Of a stretch of DNA of 64,000 nucleotides, positions 47,425 to 62,000 are shown piece by piece. The stretch comes from Tubiluchus corallicola (taxonomy: Eukaryota > Priapulida > Priapulimorpha > Priapulimorphida > Tubiluchidae). The translations under genes were made by a program, and so were the position numbers. The first letter of the stretch is position 1; the number at the start of each line of letters is the position of its first letter. Below the pieces are notes generated by a model. The model did not search any database and was not told the DNA's origin. It was given only the letters and a program-made list of their open reading frames with translations. Location of the stretch: contig JAQGDQ010000080.1 in assembly GCA_030141605.1 (NCBI GenBank), positions 62,001 to 126,000 of the forward strand, given 5' to 3'.

Positions 47425-49753
47425 TGCCCAATTTGACGTCCAATCATTGCCGACTGAAATGTGTTGAACTGACATTTGAGTAAATGTCATCCACTCAACG
47501 TCACCGTTTATACAATCAAAGATTGTCCCCCGTCTGGCGTAGAAGCTTAGTTGTCTAATGCGTTGAAGTTTTTGAGGTTGAGTGATCACCATGTTTAAGT
47601 CACAGTTCCTTGTCTTATACTACACAGAAGAACCCAAAGCTTGCTTGCCAAACTCTACTTTTTTGAGTTGCAAGTTTCTGTAGTTTTAGCGCTGACTCAG
47701 AGATTCACAGGGAGAAGCCTAAGAAAATGTACGTGTCTAGGTGAAAATTCTGAATTGAGTGCTGTTTATTTTTTTTGCAGTACACTGATGTCTGTCGCCT
47801 TTCGAGCAATTTCAGATTCATTTGGATGTAACTGTAGGGTCCCCAGTTACATTTTCTCCCGAGCATCTCGAAATGAAACTATAAAACGAGGCTTAGGAAA
47901 TGAAAAGCACCATGGTATCTTACTACTCTAAATTACGAAGAAAAGACTGTTGGGTGGGTACGTAGTCTTCATTTTAACTATACCATATGAGAGATCTGAG
48001 AAATGGAAATCTTTGTACATTTGAGTGCCTTGAGAATGAATATAGGTCTATACGCTGGTTGCTCAATTTCAGCAATCAGTAGTTTTGATTATTTGGACTT
48101 AGCATACAGAGGGCGGAGAATATACACTGTTCGCAAAACAAACTTTTCCTTGCTGCGATTGTTACAAACGAGATTGTCCTAGTACAAAGAATGCATAATA
48201 TTGTGGATTGATCTGAATTTAGTGTATTAAATTTTAAGTTGTTGAAACCGAGTAACCAACAAACTCGTTTTACAAGCACTGAATCTGAGCAGCAAATTAC
48301 ATTGTCAGGATGCCTTCATATTTGACTTTGGAAGTTGGTAAACTGAAATAAATTTCAAATTATGGTGTGTGAGTAACTAACAAAGTACTTACTTTTTAAA
48401 TTTTTAAATTTGTAGCAGAGTGTATAAAAAGTGTGTATGCTGGGTGTAGAAATGAATGCTAAAACTACATGCACACAGCATCACTTCTGAATTCAGATCG
48501 TGTAGGTCATTCTTACATAAAAGAAAAATGACGATTCGTTTCTATCTTGCAAGAAAACACCAGCTGGGTGGGCAGTTTTCCAAAAACTTTCAGATTATTT
48601 CCTCCTTTTATTATAAAGCAGATATTAATGAAGTTTCTCCGCTTGACAATGTCAGTGTAAATAATTTTCTCTGAAAACAACTGAGTGCACCACAACGAAT
48701 TTTGTCAGAAGGATACTGCCTAATTTGATTTGGCTTCATCGGAGTGTACCAACGTGGATTTGCGAAGCCATGTGTTAAATTGGAAACTGATATGCCCTAA
48801 CAAGTTCCAAGTGATGATGCTGCGAGAAAATGATGGTGATTAAGATCCTATGAAGAAAGGACACGACACGGTTATGTCGTTTGTGTTCTCTTTTAACACA
48901 AGGTGGATATCCATTACAAATAGTTGTAGAGAGTGTGTTTTCGGTTGTTACGTTGTAACACAGGTCAGATGAGGATCAATAGCTAACGTGAACAGAAAGA
49001 GCAGCTAATTGATTTCAATTTATGAAAATTTTGAAAACTGGGATAGTCTTGTGGGTAGAAAATGTAAGGAATTTGCTACCTGAATATGCAAAATGTAAAA
49101 GTCCAAAAACTTTAGTGTTTATGTAAATCGATTTCTAAGCTATCAGAGTTAGAAATGTAAAAGGTTAATTTATCATTATAAGCTGGTTTCATTTAAGTTC
49201 ACTCAAGGCGCAAAATGTAGGCAATTAATAATAATATTTAAAAGAGGCATTTACTATATGACCTGCAGCAATACTACTATGTTACTATTCTGCCGTTGTA
49301 ACATAAGTCTTTTGACTAGATTCAGGTAGGATATGTCTTACAAAGAAACTGTCGGACGAAAAATTCTGCGAGAATTTTACATTACTTTGGTGACCGAATC
49401 TGTTGGCATCATCATAGCATCACGCATTCAGCGCAGTAATTACGTAATCAGCGTGAAATTGAAAGTGAATGTACAGTTGCGAACTGCGGCTTTTACAGAA
49501 ATGAAGCGGGATTCCAGTCCGCTCGAGCAGATAATGTGTATTAGTGTAAATATACTCGACGACATCCTCTACGATTTTTCTCCACGCACTGAGCTGCGTA
49601 TTCTTGTGTATCTTTATTCAGCAGGGATTGTTCTTTTCAGAGACGAAATAAAACATATGGTAAGCTAATCAAATAAATGAAGAAACCCATTAGCTTTGTG
49701 AATATATAGTTTAACTGGCTTCAGTAGCCTTGAATGGAACCAGCGCGTGCATC

Positions 49754-49756
<3 letters not shown>

Positions 49757-49784
<28 letters not shown>
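49757..49784. repeat. TA microsatellite
   Basis: A run of alternating AT just before the foldback element at 49809. Confidence 0.9.
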
Positions 49785-49808
49785 TACAATGTATATAAAA
49801 AATAACCA

Positions 49809-50403
49809 AATAACCAGAGCATTCGTAGTACACGCTTCACTAATAAAGTAAAAGAATAGATTGCTTTATCTTGTCAGTAGCATTAATAATATGAATAATA
49901 TGGTTTTTGGTAAGCCAGTGATGTTTATTGTATAATATAACTTTGTATGGAAGTTTTTTTGGATATACTTGAAAATTTCCTTTTGCTTTTTTACAGAACA
50001 GCGTAAATATATATAAATATAATGTTCAGTAATATAACTTTGTATAGAAAGTTTTTATACATACACTTTAAAATCCCTTTTTTCTTACAGAACAACATAT
50101 AAATATTTATTTATGCTGTTCTGTAGGAAGAAAAGGGAATTGTAAAGTATGTCCAAAAAAATCTTTTATACAAAGTTATATTACATTCGTTTATCAGTTA
50201 AAGATATAAACATAAGTTGAAAAGAAAATTCGTAGTAGTTAAAAATATTGGCGCCAAATAGTAAAACGTCACTGGGTCACTATCCCAGTGTACGAAAAAA
50301 CATCAATGGCTCACCTGAAACAACATACTTTTAATCTCTCTGACAATATAAAGCAATTTATACTTGAACTTAGTTAATGTGCACTGCGAATGCTCTGATT
50401 ATT
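49809..50403. mobile_element. Foldback (inverted-repeat) element, about 595 bp
   Basis: Ends AATAACCAGAGCATTCG (49809-49825) and CGAATGCTCTGATTATT (50387-50403) are inverted repeats with one mismatch. Both arms contain aatataactttgtat (49934, 50031 and inverted at 50171-50182) and ttacagaacag/ctgttctgta, so the centre forms a nested palindrome (about 50031-50182). No coding capacity. Non-autonomous transposon of unknown superfamily. Confidence 0.75.
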
Positions 50404-53400
50404 TTTTCCGAACTTCACACAATGTTATCTGAACTTGCTTAAATTTTTTACTCAACGACTAACCGTTAAAACAGCCGCAACTACTTTCTTGTCCTTTAAA
50501 GCAAATCATATCTGAAAAATGTAGTTGCTCCTGGTATACCTAATTCGCATATAATGTTCTTGACAGAAAATTTTGCGCGTAGCATTGCTTTCCATTATTT
50601 TCAGTTATTCATGGAACTAGGTATTCTTTTGAATAACGTATTCCATTTTAAAATCACCGAGTAGACTACATAATTCACCGAATGCCACTCAGCTTAAAAT
50701 TAAATCACATTTTCTTAAAAATGGGAAAAATCGTGCCTCTTAAAACATAATACGCTAAGCATGGGGTGCTGTAATTGTTTTAATTTTAGGAAGAAAGCGA
50801 TTACTTTAGCCACCAGCCATTCTGAGAAGAGGATTAGCGAAATTAAGGTCTTTGCTAATCCCACGTATATTTGTGCTAAGGATAAGCAAACGTACGACTC
50901 TTATTATATCAGAGGTTCCAATCTTACAAAAACAAACACACCTTGTGAAATTCTTGATTTCTTGAGTGAAAAGGAACAACGCTTAAGCCGTCGAGTGTTT
51001 TTCTCTACTTCCTACACCCGTCAGTCACTCACTTTGTGCATGTTTTCTTTCCTAAGCTTTTAAACCAGTTAAGAGGGTTGAATTCTGCGTGCATCTGCGA
51101 CCCTAATGGGGTGTGTGTACCGAAACATTCCATTCGACTTATATACCTTCGCGCAATTAAGTTAACAAGTACATTGATTTCGAAAGCTCTGGTCTCGAAA
51201 TAAAGGAATGGAATCATTTTGCTTTGATATGCGGTGGCCAATCTCGCATAATTTAGTATGGTGACATAGGCTTAAACGGTAACATAGACGGATACAACTT
51301 ATAGGATTTTTACCAATGCTTGTCCCTACGGTAGTACGCGTATTTTTAGACACGGTCCACGGAGCTTACGTATGATTGAATCACCAACAGTAACAATAAA
51401 GTCATGCAGTCATAAATGGCGTAATACAATTATTGCACAACTGAAATCCAATTCAGATCACGAGTCAGATGTATTATTCCATTTGTGCGTTTACAACGTC
51501 GCAAAATGGCAAGCAAACATACAGTCTATGAGATTATAATATACATGTATTTGTATTGATTATAGGTAATAAATAATATTTTCTAGCGTTGGGAAAACAT
51601 ACAATCCGTGAAGCCACATCGAGCAATATATCACTTACATGTATTGAATAAAGGACATTTTACTGGACTATGACTCATGATAAAAAAGATCGACTTTATG
51701 TGGGTAATTAAGCCAATTGTCGGTTAATAACAGGCTTTTCATGGAACTCATATACCTTGCAGCCACGAAATAATGAGTTAACAGTCGGACAGCGCTGGTT
51801 ACATGAGTTAATAAAAATCTGGCTAATCCTGATATTGCCTCATAAGTTGCAATAATTAGTCATCTATCGTACTTGCTTAATTAGCCGTGAAATGAATTCG
51901 CTCTGTCATATTTTGGGCAAAAATAGGCCAACAGAAAAAAGCCTGGATTGACCTTACCTGGATTTGAATTATTTTTAAAAATGATCCAAACAAGAGGATA
52001 CACTTCAACAAACATATACAAATATTAATGCATTTGTTGAAATAGTATCGAAAATATTATTTAATTAAAAGAAAACATTGTTATTTGCTTCCATTTTTAT
52101 TAATCAAGCGTTATTTTTATTGTTTTAAACAGGTAAACGACGAAAGTTCGACGAAAATGTAAAACAGAAACCCCAAAAAAGTGTTAAACTGACAAATGAG
52201 AATTGCCTCTATAAAAGACAGTGTGTATCAATGTGTCAGTTGATGTGTCATTGTGGTAATGTATTTTTGGACTACAGTTTTTTTCTGGTTACCCAATATT
52301 ATAGTGTATTGGTCTGAATTATGTAGAAATATAGTCAATGAACTAACTAACTATCAACAATTTTATCACACCATTGTCTTGTGCAGTGGCTTTTGCTGCA
52401 TAATAATATTCCAATAAACTGTACATGCATCGCTTAACGACGTAAGCGTTAATATATATTCATGTAAGCAGTTACTAATAAAAACCGTATATATTACATT
52501 AGAAAATGCTAATCGCACTTTTCCATAATATTGCAACATGTCGACAACATTGTGAAGCAAATGTGATATTGTAAATGACGCGGTAATAAGTAAGACATAA
52601 AATTTTATGAGTTTGTTGATGAAAAGTGTAACTCTGATAATTCTGTAAGCGTTGTATAATATGAAATATAATATAGCCGAACTGCTCCGATTACCATTGC
52701 TGAGTTATGTGTTTTGCAATATCTTGCAATTACAGACAGGGCTTACTTATGATGTGCCTGTAGCAGAACAGGAACATAGATCAAGAATAAACTTCTGAGA
52801 TATGATACTGAACGGGCATCGACAAGCACATGTTTCCTAGCCACATTCAATATCTTCACTTAATGACAGAAATACGCAAAAGTAGTATTTCAGGTGGAAC
52901 TACCCAAAAGTGATTTTCTAAATTTCTTAGCGGTCACCCTACGATTTACCAACTAGCATTAGCATTGCATAACTAGGGTCATTAAGCCGTAGTTCACTGA
53001 GACTATTCAGCTATTCATCCTGTTGTCATAGATACACTGTTCCTGTATATGTAGCTGATTAGCTGTTTTTTCAGTATCAGAGTGTATAAGTCTATAAGTC
53101 GCTAGAACTACAAGCAGGATCAGATTGGCGTCTTCAGTTACTTTTTATACGCTTGTGCATGAAGTTGTGATCTTGCTAATAAAATGTGTAACAAATGCGG
53201 ATAAATGAATAATTCATAATATTATTTTGGCTTAAAGATTCTGCTGCCAATTATTGTCTTCTTTCCGCCATGCATAATATTTTGACACTAATGGGTCAAG
53301 AAGGGGAATATCTTTAACTAAGACAGCTTATTCTCCCTGGCACACCAACTGCATCACCCACATTTATGACGACGTCTGTGATCGGAAATACCGTTGTGAC

Positions 53401-54639
53401 AAAATGGTTTTTACCGTTATATATCGCGTGAAAGCTGCATGTAGCTGGTGTGTAATAAAGACGAATGTTTATACATTAAGTAGTGGGAAAACTACCATGT
53501 TTTCAAAACACGGTTATAACTACCGAGAGAATACCACTGCTTTCAACATCTTACACACAATGAATGTTAGCCTAGATGAGCGCTTTGAGTTGAAAGTACA
53601 TCGACTGGAAAAAAGTAGTGCAACGCCAAGAAAATTATTGTTTACTTTTTGACGCAGATGTAGCCAATGATAATCATAACAGCATCAAGCCATGGCAGAG
53701 TTTTGAAGACTGCGCTACACTTGTGATGAGGTTTCCATATGTTTACTAAAAGCACGTTTTTCATGGCGGCACAGGTGTATATTGCAGCGCGCTCATCCAG
53801 TGATGCGCGAAAGACAATAACAGAAAGGATAAAAGACCGCAAGGTCACGTTGGACATTTTAACAAGTTACCACACATCAGATTGCGAGGTGATGTCCACT
53901 TCGTATGAATTTACACTACTAATCATTACAACTGAATTGGTACAAGCTACGCTATCAATAATATTTAAAATCGCTACGATATTTACAAAAGTGTGTTCGC
54001 TTTATTGTACAATGTTAAAGACTGAATAATACGTGGACAAACGTGCGCACTTGAGCTGTATATACAGCATCAGACGCTCGTCGTTGCAGTACATTTTTAC
54101 TGTTAATGACTTAATGTAAGCTATTGAATTTTGGGAAAATGAAATGGATGAACTCGGCGACTTAACCGCGCTTAACTAATCAAGAGAGTTGAGTCAATTC
54201 ATACATTTTCAAAATTAGTGTGAGGCAGTACTGATTTCTTCATCAGTACATTTTATCCAGTTTATTTAGCGTAACTGTATAACACAAAACTGCCTTAGCT
54301 GTGCCAAAAGGTGTGTAGTGATTTATGTACAAGTACTGTCATTCTATCACACCATGTTGTCAAATTAAAAAAAAACTTCCTGTACATCCACATCAATTTG
54401 CCTGGTTTTCCACACAAACTAGAGATACTGCAGAAGAGAAACACAGTTGGTCCAACGAATACTTTAAAACTACCACAAAGATATATTTTCAGAATTGACA
54501 ATTTTTTTTATTTTAAAAATGAAGCTAAATTTCTGTGGAAAAGTAGCTACGTAGTTAAGTTTACAATTGGATACAGAAGAACTGGAAGGTTAATTTTTAA
54601 TATAAAAAAACTTTAAACGTGTCCGAGTTGCAATGTGCG

Positions 54640-54880
54640 AGGGTGTAAAACTTTGCAACAAAACTTTGTTATACGTGATTCTTCAAAAAATTTCAAAAAA
54701 ATAAATCTGCGCCAGTTGACCTTAACATTTACAGACTCCGAGCTTGAACCATGGCCTATAATTGTACGAAGTATCAACTTTTTATATTACTCCAGGGCCA
54801 AGAAAAAGTGGCAACTGACGGACGGACAGACGGAATTGATAATTCCATATTCTATCGTTGGGGTAACTGTAATCCCATGA
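54640..54880. repeat. Probable interspersed repeat (GACGGACAGACGG end)
   Basis: The block cgccagttgaccttaac...gacggacggacagacggaa has the same style as 44262-44530 (GACCTT module, then a GACA/GACGG-rich end). No second full copy in this window, so the call rests on resemblance. Confidence 0.3.
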
Positions 54881-57800
54881 TTACCAAAATGAGCTGAACA
54901 TGGAATTTGCATCAGCTTGTCCCTGTTGTGCATTTTGCCTGTTTACTCATCTGAATATTTAGCTAATGACATAGAGGCCGTTACTAAATACCATGAAATT
55001 AGCGCCACTATTTTCAGAGAGAGCGACGAATACATACTGGAAACAAGATACTCAAAATGAAAAAGTTCAAGTTGTTCTTTAGCGAAACGATTTGTTTTGC
55101 TTCACCTACTTAAGTTAACTTTCAAAGAGGATAACGTAAAACTTCATTTGTGAGATTCAGTGTTTAAAGTCAGTACTTTGGTACTGATTTTCTTAGAATG
55201 TGCACGTTGATTCCTCAACTGTGCACGTTGAAAACTCAATTGAGTAATTAAACAACTTTGTAGAAAACTCATTTTCTAGCCAACGTGGGTATATCTTCAC
55301 GCCCCAAGGCGCTCAGTATTTGGGTTTGGCGACACGAGACGTTAAGAACGTTTGTTATTAAAATCCAAGTATAATTTTTACTTTATTAGTAGGAATCAGT
55401 TAAGTATATAAAGGCACGGAGACTTTTGTAAATGAAAATTGTGTCTTTTGTATGAAAACAACTAACATACTTTAATTACTCAGTAAGTGACCTAAGGATC
55501 ATTATAAAATCCTTTGCAGGAGTGAAAAAAATCCGATGCATTTGACAGGTGGATGCGTTTACAGACACGTGTGGTATGGTCAGACCGACCCTTCCAAATG
55601 AATCGCACCGATCAAATTTTATGCTTCCCTTCCAAGAGTGAAGAGATCTCTAACTTAGAAACGTGAAAATCTTTAAAATAAATGCAAATTCATTTTCTAA
55701 GTTGTAATAGTAAGTTACGAAGCTGGATTGAAAATACTGATGCTGTGTTAAAGCCTTTATGTCCATAAAAATCTACCAAACCATAATGAGCTCAGTTTTT
55801 AATATATAAGCAATATATCACGTTAATGAATTGACGATGAATACAGCCAGCAAGGGGGAACTGCAATCTTTCACTAAATACTGCACCAGGGAGAGCAATC
55901 CATAATCTTGGAAAGTTTGCTGATTTAGCGTACACCACATAGCCACAAGTATGAAGAAAACGATGGTTTTAAAAAAATTATATTCTTGAAGATATCTCGA
56001 TACAGAAACATCTTATGAGATGAGCATGCAGGTAGACTGCTGTTTACTTTGGCTATTGCCGAAAATGTCACAGCGGATGAAAAAGATAATATGCCAATGA
56101 TTAAAGTTGCCACATATGGTATTTTTTAAGAAAGGGAAACAGCCAAATTGGCACCAGCTATATCAGAAGATCACAAAGGTCAAAGAGCCCACGTGGCACC
56201 GAATCCCACAGGATGGTAATTCCAAAGTGGGCACATTCCCGAACCTCTCCCGGTGATCATTTGTCCCGCCCTGACACATGAAGTTAATAAGGACAGTGTG
56301 CCTATATATGTTGGCCAGACTCCTTTTTACAGCAGAATCACGAAAAAATACAGTTTAGAAGTTTAAATGATTATTTCGAGCATTCAAATTGATTTAAATA
56401 CTGTTTACAGTTGTCAGGTATTCCAAATTATTATCTGATACAAAATTATACAATGGATTTGTGGACAAACACACAAGTCTGAAGTATTGCAAAGCTGTAT
56501 TGTATCAGAGTATTAGCAAACTTTATGATTAATACTCGGGAAAACATAAAGTCTTACGAATTTTAGAGTGAGTGATGTGAGGCAGCATGATGAGACAAAC
56601 GTCGGCAACACGTTGTTACAAATTGAAAAGAAAATGAAGAATTTTTCTGCACAGATGTACCCGAAAATGTTTTTGAAGGTTCTGCAGCAAATTCTACTGA
56701 AAAAAAATTTGAAAAATAATTTTGAACGTGATGCGGAATTTGCATAAAATGTTTGCGCTAATCCGATTACCTCTTTTTTCATTGAAGGGTTTCACTTTTA
56801 CACTCATTTTGTAAGTTAATAGTTTTCTTTTGAAGCAGAATGCGTTGTACATGTTTCTGCAAACGCATCCACCTACCTTTAGGACAACGGATCTAATGGA
56901 AAAGCTTTTCAAAAATGACTCGCTAGAAGTTCAAACAACGCAGAGCTGTTATGGTAAGGTGTGTTGTGGATAAACGAGTAATTAAATCAGGCTTTTGCGT
57001 TGCTCCTGCCACTCTGTAAAAGCAGCAAAGCGAGCAGAGATGTTGTTACTAATTACATTTAGCGTTTGATGTGTTGCTCACAGACGGCACACCACAGTAA
57101 AGTGCAGCACAAAACATTGTATTTTAGTGAGTAATTGGCACGCCAAACATCCAATTTGCTGAAGAATTTCAGATAAATTTTTGCAAAATCTGTTTCCATA
57201 GCTAACTTATACAGCCCGAAGTTATAATCAGGTCAATTTATGAAGTGTTACTATGTTCGAGTTCCATGAGCGTAGCTCCGATTTTGGCTTGTTACATTGT
57301 TTTAACACTGAACAAAATGGGAAACTTGAAACCAGTTTTACAGGAAATGAATACTTGTGATTCAAAGTTAGGTCTGACGATATCACAGAGCAAATACAGC
57401 CAAATGTAATTATAAAAAATCGGCCGAATCAGCCGATTCAGTGTCTCGTCTTAAGGGATTACTCTTGAGCTAGATTCTTGTCTCGCCACAGCTATCCATA
57501 GTACATAAAAGACATTAAAAATTTAGACTGAGACAGCTTTTGCTGCTTTTACTCTATATGTTTCTTTTTCATGGAATTGGTAACCCGTTCGCGGGTTGAT
57601 TGAAACACGAATCCTTTTTTAAAATCAAAATCGGAAGTTTTCTGCTGTTTTCCTTAAGATTAATCAGTGTCATTAATTCTGATCTGCAGGTTTAATAACC
57701 TGGCTTTACGTAAGCCACGAAAAAGCTCTTTCGTTGAATGCATTTAGTCATTTTTCGCCAATAACCAAATTTCCTTACGCTGTCTATACAAATCATTAGC

Positions 57801-58998
57801 ACGAACCCTTAATTTTGACGAACTCAGCAAATTTTCTGCTTCTACAAAAATGAGACGTTGGATGTTGTGCTCCAGCGGCATACGCGCATCTAACAGAAAG
57901 GCCGTAAAGAATTTGTGAATGATTGCAACAAAACCCAGTGTGTTGTACGCTCTTTCAATCAAGAACATGTGCAAAACATGTGCAAGGGGGCATTTGGGTT
58001 AGCCGCTGGAGGCTCAGCGTGCAACTCATTTCACTGGCAGCCAAAATAAGATTGAACATGATTATGTAGATGGACGCGTTCATTTCTCTAGGCAGTAACC
58101 CGCTGCACGTGTGTAAATCTGACGTACACATGGGGAAAGGGTGCTGGTTGACCTGAGTGGCACACTTGACTATATCATAACACACCTCGCTTTCGCAGTC
58201 TTTCGTAATTTTTATTTACACCAGTTTGGCTCGGTACCGCACGGTGGCTTGTATGTTCAATAGTTTCAAAGCTCATCAATATTTTTAACACTATTTCTAA
58301 TCTGTTACTAAAACCCCATATGTAACATTATTGCAATTTCTAAATTGTGGTTATTTGGCGTTCTGTGTGGCAAAACTAGTTTAGCGTAAGAATCATTATT
58401 ATAAAGAAGCAGAAATCAGACAAATCACTCCGTTTACGACTTCATGATCCACTATTGTCTAATGAATTGCACCTCGAAATCTGAGGCAGTTGATGATCTA
58501 ATTTGCTTAATTCTTGAAGCTGACACATTTTTTTATATTATGAATAAGATATGTCTACAATAGAGTGCATACTATAGAAACGGATCAAGTTCAATTAGAT
58601 GTACTAATTTTTAAACTGGAAGACCAACTGCACAGGCGCATACCTTTTACGATGCAATGTAATATGAATGTATACAAAGTCGTGAAACATGTGCTTACTA
58701 CGGCTTATTTTAGTGCAAAAATAGTACGGAATGCAGTTCCAACAATGGTAATGACTGCAATTATTTAGCCTTGTGATGGTGTTTTAGCTCACTGCATGTT
58801 GGGTATTATGGCAGAAAACTAAAGTATTTTCCAATATACGCCTATAAAAATCCTACCCAGCAACCGTGCATTAACCGTTTTCAATTTGTCATTGAATAAT
58901 ATTTACAATCGAACTAAGTATACCTTTTCAAGCTCAACAATGTAAAGCAAAAAAGTTAGTTGTTCTCAGCGAAAAATCCGAAGTGTAAACTACATACA

Positions 58999-59095
58999 TA
59001 TAAAAGTGCACATCAAAAATCAAAAGTACATAACAAAAATCTAAAATGCACAACAATCAAACGGTTAGCAAAAAATTAAAAGTGCACGGCTATTG
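58999..59095. repeat. Degenerate array of about 20-bp units
   Basis: Units like aaaagtgcacatcaaaaatc, aaaagtacataacaaaaatc, aaaatgcacaacaatcaaac and aaaagtgcacggc follow each other: four decayed copies. Confidence 0.65.
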
Positions 59096-62000
59096 GCTTT
59101 GAGGTGACCGCATACATAAAACAATTGCTCAATTATTTTAGTCACCAAGAGATTCTTGGCATCACACTGTCAAATTAAACCTAAATTTCTAAATTTAGCC
59201 AATTCTAAATTTCTGAGCAATTTAATATTTTTGTTAACGAAAGTCTGGATGTATAAGTGCAACCCGGACTGCCACAGTGTTGAACTACTCTGTTGCACCA
59301 GGTTTTGACTTCACATAAAGCTCAGCAGAATATTGTTCTTAACAACAGTTTGCAAAACACTATATACATATATTAAAACTGTAGTGCAAGTGCAATCTTG
59401 ATTTTCTGTCGCATTCTTTTAGTCATTGCACTTTTTTATTTTTAGTTGAGAACAATGGATATATTTCTCTACACTATATGGGAATAATTAAAAACGCAAA
59501 TTTTTTTACTGCCCAAAAGTCATGTTTTCAAACAATGTTATACCATGTAACTTCAATATAATGTTGGCTTTTTCTCTTAGAAAAAAGAGTAAGTAAAACG
59601 CTTTTTGTCTTGCAAATTATATAAGGCAACAAGCAAAGGCAAGTTGCAGAAAGAATACATTTTAAGCGCAACGTAAATGGGCAATGAAACCTCACAATCG
59701 CACAGATTTCTATTTTGCTAAACACGAACAGGTGTCTGATGAAAGATTTTAGTGATAATCAGTTTAAGTAACAAACAAAGGCTGAACTGAGGCTGTAAGA
59801 GTGTGGGCATATCATCACCATCATCATTACGCATTCATGGCAGCAATGATGTAATAAGCTAAACGAACTGATTCAGAATAATCACATGATGGATATGCAG
59901 ATTGGACAATAATTATTAGCGCTAAACAAGAAAGATATCATAATGCTAATGATTATAATAGTAATGATTAAACAGAAAGAGATGAATGTGTACCGGTGAC
60001 AATAGCTATTAGCTGGAGCATTTATTTGTTGTGCCATGAGCGGCACATATGGCAAATGTTAAGAAAACGAAGAATGCTTGGAATATGACGTAAGGACGTA
60101 ACCAAACCTAAAGTGCCTAAAATATGCTTTTAAAATTTATTGGTCTTTTCACACAGAAAATTCTTACTTTCGTTAACAACTGACGGGTTGAGTATAGACG
60201 TCCTACAAAACTTTACTATATTAACAAGCATACTTGTGCTCTGGGTTCTTTGTGTCTATAGATTTGAGGAATAGTGACAGACATTGGCAGAAAAGCAGCC
60301 CCAGGTTATAGTTTTAAAAAGCATATTTTTCTGCACGTCTAACTATATTACTGGAACGAACTTCACACAACTTTTTTACACTCGAAATCAACGTGTTACA
60401 GACATTTTACAAAAATACAAATTTTACAACTAGTCTAACTGTTTTAAAAGAAGCCAATCAAGGAAATCGCGAAAAAAAACTCTTCATAAGTTGTTAACGA
60501 CAGTAAAATGATGTTTGTTAAGTCAGTGAGTTTAGTTTTGTAGACCACCTTCAATGTACATATCGTGGTTTACTGCTTTTCTCAGTTTCATGTAACATAT
60601 CGTCGAAGGGGTGGGTGGGGTAGTTTACCCAATGCACTCATTAATCATGTAAATTGTGAATATAATGTGCCGCCTTAATTGCAACACATAGTATTTGCAA
60701 CAGCATACTGCAAAGAAAAGCTTTGTAATATAAGGGTTCGTTATGCTAGAAGTTCACACCAAATAAGGCATTATAAATGTCTCATTAAGTCACGTTTTTG
60801 AAATGAAATTAAGTCTGTTGTTTTCAGGTATGTGTGCAAATGAGCGGTTGCAATTTGACTCTTTGCTAACGGCAATAATTATTAGAGAGATTGCGATAAT
60901 GAGCAATTAAGACATTTTACGCAAAAATTATCATTATAAAAGATATCGTCTGAATCTCAAATATATGAAAACAACGCGTACTAAATCACTGATTCTGAAA
61001 AATTAGCGTAATTTTTGTTGGTATTAATGCATTAAGCCCAGAAAGCTGTAATCATATATCACACTGGCGTTTCAACAACATTCGCTCATTTTAAGCTTGC
61101 CAGCTTATAGTTTTATAAGCGGATTTCATTATTTTTAGCTCTGTGCAGCACTGCACAGCGTTTATAATCTGAACATATATCGCATAAAGGCGTACATATC
61201 TTATATACGGGCTTTAAGCTTATTTCCACCCAAAAATCATTTTATTTTTCATTTTGCCAACAGCCACTGCTTAGTCATAAAGCTATGGAATACACAAGAG
61301 AGGCCTAATGCACTCTAAACCTCTTTTCTTGCTTATTAGTATTTTAATCTTCTTACTCGTCAGGTACGTATCTGTAACCCCTTCACGTGGCAACAACAGC
61401 TACATCTAATCAAACAAGGTTCTTATGATTAAGAGTGGGGAGGTACAGAATTCACTCATGCTACACAATGAAAAGTACCTATATGCGTTTTTAGGAGACC
61501 TTAATTTAATTTCCATACTACAACTCCCATGTAAATCAGTGCAGCCGGTTCAACAAATTTCAAACTTAGGTAAACGAAGTGTGGCTATTTTTAAACTGTA
61601 GAATTTCATATATTGAATGTCCATAATTACCCTATCATTTGGTATAACTATAACTTTTCGAAATTAGTGCTAGATTTAGATTACGTTTTAGCATTTTATT
61701 ATACAGTCCAATTAAAAGAAATTTCATTATTTTAAAAAGTAGTTTTTGCTCATTCCCCTAACAGTGATTTCAGTTCAACAAACTCTATGGGGTTCAGCCC
61801 AGTTGGCTAGTTTAGGTAGACAATTTAGGTACTGTTAAATAAAGATTTGAAATTGATTCCGTTTAAACGGATTTACTCATTTTTTTAAATTGCAGTCCTG
61901 CTGACTTTTTTTCTAGAGTTAAAACGTCTGATACATTTACTTCTATACATTATATATATATCTGAAATAGACACATAACTAACACTCTGTTACTTTGCGT

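Noticed and set aside
52366-52560. Minus-strand frame containing CTVYWN, like the YWN motif missing from the ephrin
   Set aside because: No convincing signal peptide and no donor in the needed phase (phase 2) within the right distance after YWN; a GTGTGA donor there would be phase 0. Treated as chance.
55925-56113. Minus-strand frame starting like a signal peptide (MATLIIGILSFSSAVTFSA)
   Set aside because: Lacks the YWN-type motif and does not lead to a phase-2 donor; hydrophobic starts are common in AT-rich DNA.
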